From positions 24,592,761 to 24,656,760 of the forward strand of contig CP137679.1 in assembly GCA_037976565.1 (NCBI GenBank): a DNA stretch of 64,000 bases, given 5' to 3'. The position numbers were made by a program, and so were the translations under genes. The notes under the pieces are model-generated. The model was not told where the DNA came from, searched no databases, and saw only the letters and a program-made list of their open reading frames with translations. Shown piece after piece: positions 32,914-44,201 of this stretch. This stretch comes from Mesocentrotus franciscanus (Eukaryota > Echinodermata > Echinoidea > Camarodonta > Strongylocentrotidae). Each line of letters begins with the position of its first letter. Position 1 is the stretch's first letter.

Positions 32914-34937
32914 AGTAGTTACAATAGTTTAACTAGACAAGGAGAATTAATTAGTACCTAATTAGCGCCTAATGAGTGAGTCCTTCATGACTCGCGAATG
33001 ATCCATTCATAACTAATTAGCATTTAAAACCTCCTTCAACTTTTTTCCTCTTCTTTAATTAGCCTTGTTCCTCTTCGATTGTCAGAAAAGAGGAGGATTT
33101 TAGGGGCTGCAATTTGATGTTTTTCAATGAAGTGTCTTGCTTGTTATTGGTTAACTAATGATATTAAAGGAGTTTGTTGCGATTGGTATATGGGTGTGGT
33201 GCATGGGACGTGTATATAGTGAAGAGAATAGCCTACATCTTGGTGTCGAGGGAAGGCAACACATTCAGCACTGGGGCTACAAGCCGGTCCTCGAAGAGCG
33301 TCTATAACATACCATACGTACCACTTCGCCACTGCACTAAACACGATGACCACTTGCTCACGGAAGAAGTCCACCACTTCAGCCAAAGCCAACGACAATG
33401 CTAAACACTCCTAAGTTAAGGAGTGTCACGCCACTAATGTCCTGCGCCGGGCCAGTTTTTCACCTTCTCCGGTGGAGCAGAAGGAGCTCAAACCAATAAC
33501 CCCTATATACGTGAGTTTGTGAAGCCCATTTAATTGGTTCAAAATGCCCCTCAGTCAGAAAAGGGTCAAAGACTGTCTGAGAGTTTGCGTCATATCACCA
33601 TAATATGGAACCAATATAATAACCGCACCCATCTCCACACGCTGAATAGTGGAAAAACACAAAAATAACCGATAATATAGACATCTGGGTGGGAACCCTT
33701 TGTTGCTTGAAGGCCAGCAATCCTTTGTGCGTGACCATGGGAAGAAACACACAGCAAGAAAATGAAAATAATAACAAAACAAACCACACTTGTTTTTCAT
33801 TGTCGCCTACAAGAGTACACATATTTTTTTGTTTATGTCGACATTTCAATCAAATTTCTCCTCGACATTGCACTTTCATTAAAAAAATTTAAAAACAAGT
33901 TCACAGGCATTAATACATTTCGCATCAAGACTTTCAAGAAAAAATGATAGATTTGTGCGAAATTATCTAACAAATGATTTTATTATTATTTTGTTTTAAT
34001 TATTTTTTTAAAGAAACTAAATTAGAGAGAAAAAAAACAGATGCAAGTCGCTTGCAAATATTCATTCCCGAATATTTGAACACGATAAAAGTTATTCTCA
34101 TTCTTATAGCTTATTCATTATCACTACATTGTGTATACATTTATTGAACTTTACGAGAGAGAAATTTATTTTGAAGTGTCTATAAGGTAAAGAGAACATC
34201 TTGAAAGAATAGGGAAAACTGACCAAATAAATAGAAGGTAATTTAAATTTTCTAATCCTATCAAATGAGGTTGATGTCAACAATTTGATAATTAATCAAA
34301 GTCAATCAAATGGGCTTCACAAGCTCACTTGGGGTTATTGGTTTGAGATTCTTCTGCTCCACCGGAGAAAGTGAAAGACTGGCCAGGCGCAGGACATTGG
34401 TGGCGTGACTCTCAGCATTTGAGTATTTAGCATTGTCGTTGGTGTTGGCTCAAGTGGTGGACTTCATCCGTGAGCGTGTGGTCATCATGGTTAGTGCAGT
34501 GACGAAGTGGTACGTATGGTATGTTATAGACGCTCTTCAAGGACCGGCTTGTAGCCCCAGTGCTGAATGTGTTACCTTCCTTCGACACTAATATGTAGGC
34601 TATTTTCTTCAATACACGCCCCATGCACCACACATATAGACCAATCGCAACAAACTCCTTTAATTAGTCGCCCAATCACCACCAAGCAAATTCTTAGTTA
34701 ACCAATCACAAGCACGACGATTAATTAAAATCATCAGATTGCAGCCCTAAAAACCTTCTCTTTTCTGATAATCAAATCAAAGATGAACAAGGCTAATTAA
34801 AGACGGAATAAGTCAAAGGAGCTTTTAATTAATGCTAATTATTCATTAAGGATTCATTCATGAGTCATACCTGAGTCATGAATGACTCACTAATTAGGCG
34901 CTAATTAGGTACTATTTTTCTTCTTTCTATAACTACT
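32914..34937. mobile_element. 2-kb foldback element with 0.6-kb inverted arms
   Basis: The arms (about 32914-33545 and 34295-34937) are inverted and near 90 percent alike over most of their length. For example GGCTACAAGCCGGTCCTCGA on the left is mirrored by CAAGGACCGGCTTGTAGCC on the right. The 750-bp core is not repeated. Outer tips are AGTAGTTACA and TATAACTACT. No transposase was recognised, and open frames of 76-84 codons in the arms occur on both strands and read as by-products. Long terminal inverted repeats resemble foldback or Mutator-like elements. No target duplication was resolved. Confidence 0.85.
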
Positions 34938-35020
34938 ATCTCTCGTCATAATTCATGATAAAACAGCCAATTAACTGTTTTAAACATCTGAATGCTAGCT
35001 GCACTCTGAGTACTGTACAC

Positions 35021-35159
35021 CAGGCACGTAGCCAGGGGGCACGTGCCCCCCCCAAATGTCCAAGATCAGACACCCCTCCTCATAGACCCCTCCCCAGGAC
35101 GTCGATCAATTACATGTATGTGCCCCCCCCCCCAACATCAAACTCTGGCTACGGCGCTG
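35021..35159. mobile_element. hAT-type MITE, 139 bp, with 8-bp target duplication
   Basis: The tips CAGGCACGTAGCCAGG and CTGGCTACGGCGCTG are inverted. CTGTACAC occurs directly outside both ends (35013-35020 and 35160-35167): a perfect 8-bp duplication, which with the CAG...CTG tips is the hAT signature. The inside has GGGGGCACGTGCCCCCC and runs of C. Related tips occur at 7148-7427 and 43983-44201. Confidence 0.92.
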
Positions 35160-35167
35160 CTGTACAC

Positions 35168-35848
35168 CAACAAACAATTTATGTCACTGTGCTGAATGAC
35201 ATTACTTAGTAAATCATAATGAACTGCCCTTTTTTCACCACAGCCAATTCTTTATTAGACCGAGTTCCTTCCTAAAAATAAACGTATGAATGTACATGAT
35301 TTAAAACAAAACTTACATTGAACATATTAAATTCAGAATTGCCTCTTTCGCCTTAATTATGGATGTGGGGTGGTACACAAAAGGCTACACATGGGACTGC
35401 CTTACAAAGCCTGTCACATTCACCAGAGAGGTGTTTTCGAACTTTGATTTAGGAATTCAGAGTTTTTCCTGGACTGAAAGCTGGAATTTCGAAATTAGGT
35501 AGTTTATATATATACGTTCTTCTTAATAATGACAAATTAAAAAAAAGCGATATTGTAATGATCACATTATTCAAGCAAGATAATGAGCCCTTCGGTGGGC
35601 CCATTATAATTATTTACGATTTAATCAAGAAAATGTACCTTAAGCATTGTGATGGAAGGTGTAGGTGCCTGCGGTGTATAATTTGTTATTCACACCTATG
35701 GGTTCAACACATCATTATGCTTTAATATTCTAGTCAGTAAAATACACGATTTTCACGCATTTGGGTTGCGGCTCCCGGCACCCCCTCAGGTGCCCTAAAA
35801 ATGATGTAATATTAGTTGAATTAACAAGTACCTTTTATATAACACAAT
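35168..35848. other. Unassigned sequence
   Basis: No gene recognised. A piece at about 35770-35800 (GGCTCCCGGCACCCCCTCAG) looks like a repeat edge but is unsupported. Confidence 0.55.
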
Positions 35849-36247
35849 TACTATTATTATTATTATTATTAAGTATTTGGCATCACCTGTGCCTGGGAGG
35901 CGAAAAGTGAACTGAATCACTGTAACCCTCGGGTCTCTCCTCCGCATTATAACTGATTGGGGGTGTGCAGGTGGACCACTACACCGGGGTTTCTCCTACT
36001 CGTATACGAATAGTGCAGTGGGTTCTTAACGTGCAAAGGTGGTGACTTTCTCCTACATGGGGCCTCCATTTAACTTCCTATCCGAGGGACGGAGTGTTTT
36101 CCACTTAACATAGCCTGCGTATGTGAAACAGGGGAGGGGCACGTTAACACATAACGCAGGCTTCAGTTATCCGCCTGGGTTGGATTCGAACCCACGATCT
36201 TTGATTCGACAGGCAGATGCGTTACCCACTGAGCCAACTCGCCTCCT
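35849..36247 (-). mobile_element. tRNA-derived SINE, full length
   Basis: On the minus strand it begins GGCGAGTTGGCTCAGTGGGT (perfect A box TGGCTCAGTGG) and has GTGGGTTCGAATCC (perfect B box), so the head is clearly tRNA-like with a 74-base spacing typical of a tRNA. The body includes CGTCCCTCGGATAGGAAGTT, GTTAAGAACCCACTGCAC and ATTCGTATACGAGTAGGAG. The 3' end is an (AAT)n tail (plus (ATT)n at 35849-35868). The acceptor-stem pairing is poor and the body is long, so this is a SINE of about 400 bp, not a working tRNA gene. Confidence 0.85.
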
Positions 36248-36639
36248 ACATGTATGTAGAAAGAAAATTCATCTATCTATACTTTGATGCTCTTGAATCA
36301 CTTAAGTTACATTTGGGCTCTTAAAATTAGATTTGGGGTACCTGAGACATGCATATTGGGCTATCAAAGCCTCATACACACAATGTATTATTGTATTTTG
36401 ATACCGAAATAGAAATTTCAATGTGATCCTATTACGTAAGAAAATAGTTTAAAGCAATTCTCTCGACTTTGGACCCTCATAGAGCAACTCCAGGGCCCAT
36501 GTAGTCTGTTATACCTGTACCATATTTCACTGTATTGTCCATATTGGGTTTTCTACACCAAACGAACATTCCCAGCCAAAATATGTGTTTTGAAATGCAT
36601 AGTCTCCTAAAAGTTAAAATTTGGGCTTTTGGGGCACTA

Positions 36640-37255
36640 ATTTTCAAAAATTAGCCGGTGGCATCATTTTAGCATTGAATTTTACTACGGAATCCGCAAT
36701 AAAATTTAGGTGAACACCATATTTTCCTGTGGAAGCCGTCTGTGCATGTACTTTACTATTCTGATCACCTTCCACGTATATACTCGAACAGCTTTCGCAC
36801 ACAATACAATTATTATAGTCACCGGACCACTATTGTGGAATGAACTCCTGTCAGATGTAATAAATACCGGCTCGCTGTATACCTCTAAACGCAAATTCTA
36901 AATGTCCCTTTTAAACACTTACGTAATTCATCCCATGGCTCCCTGATATATTTAATGCTCTTTTGTTGTTATTAGTCCTTTGTCTTATTTTCGCCTCTCT
37001 CATTTTTGTTTTGTTTTTGTTTTTGAATTTTTATTGAACCTATATAATCTACATGCTCAATACTCAATAAACTGCTCTTATTTATAAAAGTGAATCTACA
37101 ATTTACAAGCTTAGCTTTTGACTAGATTTCCCCATATTTAACTACAAATATATTTGTCTGATCAGTTTAAGTACCATATGCAATTGTATTCATATCTCCG
37201 TATGTTAAGTCGATTGTATTATTACTTTCATGGCCTGATATTAGTGTATGTATTC
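36640..37255 (+). mobile_element. LINE C-terminus and 3' UTR, first of two
   Basis: A frame ending at 36901 contains TRTAFAHNTIIIVTGPLLWN, then ELLSDVINTGSLYTSKRKF, matching the R.....(S/N)II.TGP.LWN.LP......SL..FK of LINE C-termini. The following 3' UTR includes TACAAGCTTAGCTTTTGACT, also found at about 37830 in the next element, so two copies of a related LINE lie head to tail. Confidence 0.65.
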
Positions 37256-38022
37256 GACACCTTTGTGCACTTTAGTTTGCACTGGACCAAGGTTTTGGAA
37301 CACTCTTGACTCAAGCATTAGCCATTCTGTCAGTATATCTGTCTTCAAACGTAAACTGAAGTTGTAATTATTGAATAATTACTTAGTTGATTCTTAATCT
37401 ATGCTGTCGTGATTTACATGTTTATTTGAACTTAATCCATTCCTTAATTTACTACTGTATAGCAACTGCCGACTTACCTTTTCCTTTTTCTTTCCTTTTC
37501 TCGCCTGTAGCTAGCTTTCAGCTTACAGTGAAAGTATGTCAATATTTCTTCCCCCCCCCTCTCTCTCTCTCTCTCTCCCGCCCCTCTCTTCATTTCTATA
37601 TCCCACGTTATTATCACTCTTATCGCATCCTTTTGTACATAGTCTCTTCTCCCCATCCTTTGTTATTACTCCGTTAAACCATATTTATAATCATATGGCT
37701 ATAGTTTATAGTTATTTGTTTTAGTACTTTAGCACCTTTGACGAACATTTCTTGTATCAATCTATTATATAACAGGCTGTTTGTTGTTGTTGGTGTCTAA
37801 TGTTATTGTTTTGAGGGACCTGACCTCTACAAGCTTAGCTTTAATTAGGTCTCCTCGTCTTTTCTTCTTTTTTTTTTTACTCACTTAAATGCATTACATA
37901 AACTTGATCCTTATAAGTGTTCCTTTTATATACTCTACATGTTATAAATCTGTTAAATTGTATTACATTCATGTTGGAAGAAAGACAAATAAACTTGAAC
38001 TTGAACTTGAACTTGAACACCT
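37256..38022 (+). mobile_element. LINE C-terminus and 3' UTR, second of two
   Basis: The coding remnant reads CTGPRFWNTLDSSISHSVSI, then VFKRKLKL and a stop (about 37277-37366). A 650-base 3' UTR contains a C/T tract (about 37549-37590), the shared TACAAGCTTAGCTTTAATTA, and ends ATAAACTTGAACTTGAACTT, with four TTGAAC units at 37993-38017. The tail type matches other LINE ends in the window. Confidence 0.75.
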
Positions 38023-38520
38023 ATTGAGAAACAATTCTTTTCATTCTTATTGTTTATTGCTAATGATTTATGTAATGAATGTGAATGTGAAATATGAAAT
38101 AAAACTAAACTGAAAACTGAAAAGAGAAACTGAACAATGACATGAAATAGCAATCTACTCTTTAGGGACTCATGATATAGTTCATTTTACAGTTGATTTC
38201 ACTCGGTTGATTCCATTGTTCGCAGGAAATAACAGAGATCAAGGACAATGTATTATTATTCATATTTGTTCATCGTCTTTACAATGCTATTCGAATAAAT
38301 AAAATGTTTAAATGTTCGGCTTCCAGGCCTACCAAGTCTCACGCATCAGGCGTGAGAGTGACGCATCAGGGGTGTGTCTCACGCTCACACGCGCCGCAAC
38401 CACTTTTTCACGCATTAGGGCCAGACCGTGAAAGAAGAAGAAAAAAAAGGGGGGGGGGTAATAATTGCCCATTGGCGAGAATACCGGCCTTATGGCAAGC
38501 CGTTTTGCTATATAAAATGA

Positions 38521-38765
38521 TTTTTTGATATCACTTATTCCATTTCGTAATATCACGAATTCGAATTTGTGATATTGCGAAATGGAATAGCCTAAGTAAT
38601 ATCACGATCATTGAATTTGTGATATCACTAATTCCTATTGGTTTATCACATAAACCCAATTTTTGATATCACAAATTGAATTCTTGATACATTTATATTA
38701 CAAATTCGAATTCTTGATATCACAAATTCGAATTTGAATTTGAATGTATTGAATTTTGACAAAAT
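38521..38765. repeat. Palindromic GATATCACAAATTCGAATTTGTGATATC array
   Basis: The words GATATCAC, CACGAATTCGAATTTGTGAT, CAAATTCGAATTCTTGATAT and CAAATTCGAATTTGAATTTG recur at 25-45 bp spacing, mostly as perfect palindromes or half-palindromes. No coding content. The array could fold as a series of hairpins. Confidence 0.85.
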
Positions 38766-39684
38766 CAGTGGTTAACTTATCACTGGTAATGACAATGTTT
38801 CTAGTAACGTACTTCTATTATTCCTCTTTGAAGATGCTATTGACATATAATGTTCCCAATTCTGCATATTTGGAAATGTAAAAAAGTGTATTTTTCATGA
38901 CATTGAATTGAATTGTATTGATTTGCATTTGTTTCATTTCCACATGCACAATTAAAACTAAAAAGAATATTCAGAATATTCATCTATTCACTCATTGAAA
39001 ATAAATGAAACAGTAAAATGATATATCACTAGATATAGGAGAAATCACTCACTGGGAGGAATGTCTGAACGTTGAGGGCAATGAAATTGGAGGAAGATAG
39101 ATAGGGGGACAGAGAAATAGGGTACATACAGGGGCGGATCCAGCCGGCGGCGAGGGGTCAATTCGTGAGAAAATCTTTGATGGGGATGTACCACCCCTGA
39201 GAATTTTCAAACTCAATTCGTGCGATTTGGTGTACTTTTTGCCAGGATATCATTTAAAATATGTGACTTTTTCCAGCATAACTTTATGATAAGCCTTGGA
39301 ATTCTAGAAGGAAAGACTTTAAACACAAGAAGCGGGACTATGTGTGCAGTCCGCATGGATATAGTACGCCGCGGCGCGCCGGTGTAACAAAAAGTCTTTA
39401 GGACACTGGTATTTATGGCACCGGTACCTCGAGGTGTAAGTGTTTAATATTGATACATGTATAATAGAAACGGATTCAAATACAATATTATATTAATGGA
39501 AAGCTTATAACCTAAAGAAAGTGAAAAGTGTCATATCTTTTTCCTAAAAACACATATGTGACCACAATCAGACATATAACTTTGAATCTTGACATCCCCC
39601 TCATAAACAAAACCGAAATCATACACATTGGGCGGTTTCGATGATGACGTAGGCGATTGGGGTTAGATTGGGGTAATTACTTCC
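38766..39684. other. Unassigned, with one repeat tip
   Basis: At about 39128 GGGGCGGATCCAGCCGGCGG is the tip of a dispersed element also seen at about 41009 (GGCGCGGATCCAGGGGACC) and, reversed, at 43042-43062 (TCCTGGATCCGCGCCTG). Its partner end here was not found. At 39360-39390 a CG-rich CGCCGCGGCGCGCCGG tract occurs. Confidence 0.45.
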
Positions 39685-40105
39685 GCATTCACACAACACC
39701 GTACGTATTGCCCCGTTGACACTTGCCCGCACTTTCGTTTGCGCATAGTTTGCGCATAGACACATACTCTTGCGTGCCAATGCGGGAAGTAATCGTGGTA
39801 ACGTGCGGGAGGATGCGGGCAGTGCGTGAAATGCGTGACAGAATTTTCAAAATGTTCAAAATTTTGGCACGACAATTTTTTGGAGGAAATTTCGTGAACA
39901 CTTCGTGAACTATGCGCAACCTAAGCGCTACCTAGTCGTGACAGTGCGCGCCGATGAGTGCCGATGCGTGTACGTCGGCCTAGTGGCACGCATGTTCACG
40001 ACTAGTTAACGACTAATTTGCTCACAATTTGCGCATTGGCTGCGCATACTTATAAGTGCAGTTTTCGGATGCCATGCGCATAGTCTACGATTACGAATGT
40101 GGAAC
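39685..40105. repeat. TGCGCATA / CGTGAAC-rich element
   Basis: About 420 bp unusually rich in TGCGCA (about 8 occurrences, such as TTTGCGCATAGTTTGCGCAT and GGCTGCGCATAC) and in CGTGAAC, CGACTAG words. The edges CCGCATTCACACAACACCG and CGTGTTCCACATTCGTAA (reverse complement) are weakly inverted. The block at 43295-43560 has the same word use (AATGCGTGAA, GACGTGACAATG). Likely a non-autonomous element; boundaries uncertain. Confidence 0.5.
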
Positions 40106-41004
40106 ACGTGATCTTGATGACAAATTTCACTTAAATTGTATACTGATATGAACAAGGATGTCATTCAATTAAAACACACTTCTGGAAAGATTTTCAAAAC
40201 AAATGTGTTTGAAGAAGAATATTGAGGAAAGAATACCAAATTTGGGTTTTCTGCGTACAACAGAAAACCCTTACTTTGTATCCTGTCATCAATATTCATC
40301 TTCAAATACATTTTAGGGGTAAATCTTTGCAGAAGTGTAAGTTTTATGACTATATTCGTTCACATCATTATAGAATTGAAATGAAATTTTGCAATCACAT
40401 TTTTGGAATTTGAGGCTCCCAACGCTTTGGAGGGGCTTTACATTTCTTATTATCGTTAAAAATCATTAATTGATAACTTATAATTATAAAGTATAATGTA
40501 AAGGACAATAATTATATTTTTTAGCTTGTGAACAGTTTCTGACTTTGACACCACGTCGATGAGCAGGATACCTTTGTAAAATGATTCGACGTTTTTGAAA
40601 TGTTTGTTTGGGGATTTAACAGATTTTCCCCAATTAATATGTTTCTCGGTTTTTTTAGAAATAATTTTTTCTCCGAAGTCGCTTTTGTAAAGTTGTCAAT
40701 TATTCTGCCCCCTTCCCCATAATTACAATTACTTGAAACTCTTGTTTAAGTAAGTTTTTAGTAACATCCTACAGTCCTACTTTCACACTGCACGGTGAAA
40801 CAAATGACACACGATTATTAATAATTTATCTCACAAGGGTAGAAATAGAGTCTCTTTACAAAGAGAGTATTGACACAATGTGAGTCAGAGCTTTCGGAAA
40901 CAATATGGCGTTCAATTCTTGCTAGAAACGGTTATTTCTGGTTTTCGGTCAATAACTGGTCAAAATGTCCATACACATGGCGTCTTGAAAACCATTCTCT
41001 CACC

Positions 41005-41680
41005 CAGGCGCGGATCCAGGGGACCGAGCGGGCCTTGCCCCCGGCAAAAAAAAAAAGAGAGAGAGAAGGAAGAGGGAAAAAGGAGAGAAAGGGAAGAGAG
41101 AAGAGGAAGAATAAAAGAAGAGGGGAGAAGGAGATCGAGCCGAAAGGGCCTTGCATTCCAGGCTGTTATCTCCCTCCCCATCAAAAAAATAAAGAGGAGG
41201 AAGGAAAGGCAAAGAAAAAGGAAAAGAGGAGATAAAGGGAACGAAAAAAGAGAAAAAGAAAAGAAGGGGGATATCAGTTGCAATTTTCCCGCTAACAACT
41301 TGTGGATCGGGCGGGCCAAAAGACCTTTGCCTCTCCTTCGCCCCCTCCCCTCCCCCCGCCCCCCCAAAAAAGAGAGAAGGAAGGGAAAGGGAAAGAGAGA
41401 GCTAAAAGGGAACAAAAAAGAGGAAGAAGAAAAGAAAAGGGTGAAAATAAAGAGAGATCAGTTGCGATTAATCCCGCCAACAACGTGTGGATCGGGGGAG
41501 GGCCGAAAGGCTCTTGCCCCCCTCAGCAAACTTAAAGAGAGAAAAGGAAGGGAAGGGAGAGAGAAAGAGGAGAGAAAGGGAAAGGAAAAGAAGAGAAAAA
41601 AGAAAGGTAGGGGAGATTGGGGGGGGGGCCACTGGCATACTAATGGGGGGGGGGGGCAGTTGCCCTCAAATATAATTCAA
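41005..41680 (+). repeat. Purine-rich composite repeat (GGATCCAGG element with GAGA insert units)
   Basis: It starts at a GGCGCGGATCCAGGGGACC tip. Four imperfect units then follow, each a GCCGAAAGG(G)CCTTGC-like word (about 41140, 41315, 41500) plus a long GAGAAGGAAGGGAAAGAG tract, with CGCCAACAACGTGTGGATCG-like joins (about 41291 and 41475). It ends in G runs at about 41618-41660. The 282-codon Lys/Arg/Glu-rich open frame across it (40880-41728) and the Phe/Ser/Leu-rich frames opposite follow from composition, not from selection. Confidence 0.75.
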
Positions 41681-41847
41681 ACGTGGTTAATTTATAATTC
41701 ATTAACGGTGGTTTACAAATGTTGCTGAAATGACATAATTTTCCTCACTTTTTCCTCACTTTTTAGTAAATTATACTTTTGTATGCGTTTGTTGGAAAAT
41801 GACAAATTCCTACAGTCAGGCAAGAAATATGCTTATTTAGAGGCCTA

Positions 41848-42840
41848 CATGTCAGGGCCCGTGGAACGGCGGGGCTCGGGGGCCTTGAGCTCCCTCCCTC
41901 CCCACTTTTTGTGAAAAAGTACTATATTGAAGAGAAATAGAAAGAAAGAGTGAAAGAAAGAAAGAATAGTGACCTGCCAGTGTCAAAATATGCTCATCTG
42001 ACCGTAATTAAACGCCTAAAACCCCTGAGCTTCCAGGGGTCTGCCCCCTGGACCGAACCAATGGCCCTAAGGCAGGCCCCTGGATGCTCATCTGACTGTA
42101 ATTTATTGCCTAAAACCCCTGAGCTTCCGGGGGCTCCGCCCCTGGACCCCACGCAAATTAGTGTCCTGCAAGTGTCACAAATAAGGTATCAAAATATGCT
42201 CATCTGACCGTAATTTATTGCCTAAAACCCTGAGCTTCCGGGGCTCGCCCCTGGACCCCACGCAAATTAGTGACCTGCAAGTGTCACAAATCAATAAGGG
42301 ATCAAAATATGCTCATCTGACCATAATTAAACGCCTAAAATCCCTGAGCTTCCGGGGGTCTGCCCCCTGTACTCAACCAATGGCCCTAAAGCGGGCCCTC
42401 GGATGCTCATCTGACTGTAATTTATTGCCTAAAACCCTTGAGCTTCTGGGGGCTCCGCCCTGGACCCCACGCCAATTAGTGTCCTGCCAGTGTCACGAAT
42501 AAGGTATCGAAAAATGCTCATCTGACGGTAATTTAATGAAAAAACCCAGAGCATCTGGGGGCTCCGCCCCCTGGACCCCACGCCAATTAGTGTCCTGCCA
42601 GTGTCACAAATAAGGTATCAAAAAATGCTCATCTGACGGTAATTTAATGCCAAAAACCCCTGAGCATCTGGGGCTCCGCCCCCTCAACCCCACCAGAGAG
42701 AATCAGGCGGGCCCATGAATGCTTATCTGACCGTTATAAAATGCCTCAAATCCCTGAGTTTCAGGGGGCTCAGCCATCACCCCTTGACCTCAGCCGGGGC
42801 TTTGCCCCTAGACCCGGCCATGCCAATTTACGCTACGCTC
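41848..42840 (+). repeat. Tandem repeat, about 95-120 bp units, eight copies
   Basis: The words ATGCTCATCTGACCGTAATT and AAAACCCCTGAGCTTCCGGG followed by GGCTCCGCCCCTGGACCCC recur about eight times (starts near 41991, 42086, 42197, 42310, 42404, 42515, 42627, and 42719 as ATGCTTATCTGACC). Two unit types alternate: one with ACGCAAATTAGTGTCCTGCA, one with CCAATGGCCCTAA. The block is entered by TCAGGGCCCGTGGAACGGCG at 41851, a tip known to me from dispersed invertebrate DNA elements. Confidence 0.88.
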
Positions 42841-42864
42841 TACCTGATCGTAAATACTTTAGCC

Positions 42865-43065
42865 TAGCTCCCCCACCCACTTAGAAAAACGTTCAGCGGG
42901 GCCTGCATGTAAAAGTGGGGTGATGCGGATTTTGTCTGCCCCCAAAAAAAAAAGTTTTTGCTCATTACGCCACTGCTGGTCACCATAACGTACCAATATT
43001 TTGGCTCGCATAATTTCGAATTTGGACCCCCCCCCCTAAGAAATCCTGGATCCGCGCCTGCTCTC
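42865..43065. mobile_element. MITE-like element with GGATCCGCGCCTG tip
   Basis: C-rich left side (CTCCCCCACCCACTTAGAAA) and right side (ACCCCCCCCCCTAAGAAATC, then CTGGATCCGCGCCTG at 43047-43061). It includes an ATTACGCCACTGCTGG tip of the other family at 42964-42979, so two element types may be fused or nested here. Confidence 0.4.
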
Positions 43066-43294
43066 ACCCACATCGTCCTTGCTTTTCTTATCCTACCCCT
43101 CTCCTTTTTTCTGCTCTTTTTCAAGATTCTTATGCTGCTCAAGACCAATAAGCCCTGCAGCCACCACATTCAAACTCTAATTGCCCTGAAACAAGTTCTT
43201 GGGTATTCAACATTTTAAATGTTGTCCAACTAATAAGTGAATGAGTTGAAATACAAGTCTCCTGATCAAAAAGAAGAAGAAAAAAAGGTGACTA

Positions 43295-43690
43295 CTAGAA
43301 GCATATCATCACAATGAATGCCAATGCGTGAATTGTTCTTAAGTTTGGCGTAAATATGACGTGACAATGCGTGAACAGTGATTAAGTTGGGCGTAAACAT
43401 GACGCGACAATGCATGTCCTGGTGGTTACGCATTGCGTGAACTATTCGTAAATTAGACGTGACTCTACACGGACTTCGTGTATGGAAGGCCGTTCGTGCC
43501 ATTATTCGTTTGGGGCATACGTATGGAACGCGGCATACGTATGCATCTGCCTTAGCAAACGTATGCTAATTGACCAATCGCCGCCTGTTATTTAGCAAAC
43601 GTTTGTACAGTGCGATAGCATACGTATGCAAGTTTATTAGCAAACGTATGCCCGTTTCCATACGTATGCGCAGTATGCTAGTAAATTGAT
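43295..43690. repeat. CGTGAA words plus GCATACGTATGC palindrome cluster
   Basis: In 43295-43500 the words AATGCGTGAATTGTTCTTAA, GACGTGACAATGCGTGAACA and AACATGACGCGACAATGC recur. In 43512-43680 at least seven copies of GCATACGTATG or its variant GCAAACGTATG occur within about 165 bp. The stretch resembles 39685-40105 in vocabulary. Confidence 0.65.
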
Positions 43691-43982
43691 TTTCAAGGCA
43701 ATCAATCAAGTCCGCTGTTACAAAGCTGCTCAGCTCAGTACATACGGGGTATGCCCGTGGAACTTCCAAAACCTGAATGATCACTATTAATAAAACGAAA
43801 AGGGGGTCACTTTTCATGAAGAAATAAGGACCGTTATTCTTAAGGACCGCTTTTCATAATGTGAGATGAGGGTTGCTATTCATAATTCACATTGAGGGTC
43901 TCTATTCATAAAAAATAAATAAGCAATAAAACAAAATGCTAATAACAAAGGGAAATATTAGATGGGGGACACCACCTCGATT

Positions 43983-44201
43983 TTGGCGTAGCTGCGGGGG
44001 CGACACCTGGCCCCGAATATTTGTAAATGTTACCATTTATCTTTGATAATTATATAGAGACATCCCCCGCTCCCGTGGTGACGAAAAAAAAGAAGTAAAA
44101 TATAACACACATATAATCCTATCGTAATTTGTCCTCCTTGCGGGAAATCTTGCCCCACCACCCTGCCCCGACTAAGCTCATTATTCAGGCTACGCCACTG
44201 A
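43983..44201. mobile_element. MITE with GGCGTAGC...GCTACGCCACTG tips
   Basis: Left GGCGTAGCTGCGGGGGCGAC, right CAGGCTACGCCACTG, inverted. The left tip lacks the outer CAGT. Same tip family as 35021-35159. Confidence 0.55.

Noticed and set aside
33144..34633. Open frames of 68-84 codons in the foldback arms
   Set aside because: They occur on both strands of an inverted repeat and do not resemble a transposase.
36160..36247. tRNA gene on the minus strand
   Set aside because: A and B boxes are perfect but acceptor pairing is poor and a SINE body with an (AAT)n tail follows.
36706..36901. Opposed 62-63-codon frames as a small gene
   Set aside because: The plus frame is a LINE reverse-transcriptase C-terminus; the other is its shadow.
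40880..41728. 282-codon Lys/Arg/Glu-rich open frame, the longest in the window
   Set aside because: Lies over a purine-rich repeat with G runs and repeated units; the opposite strand is equally open.
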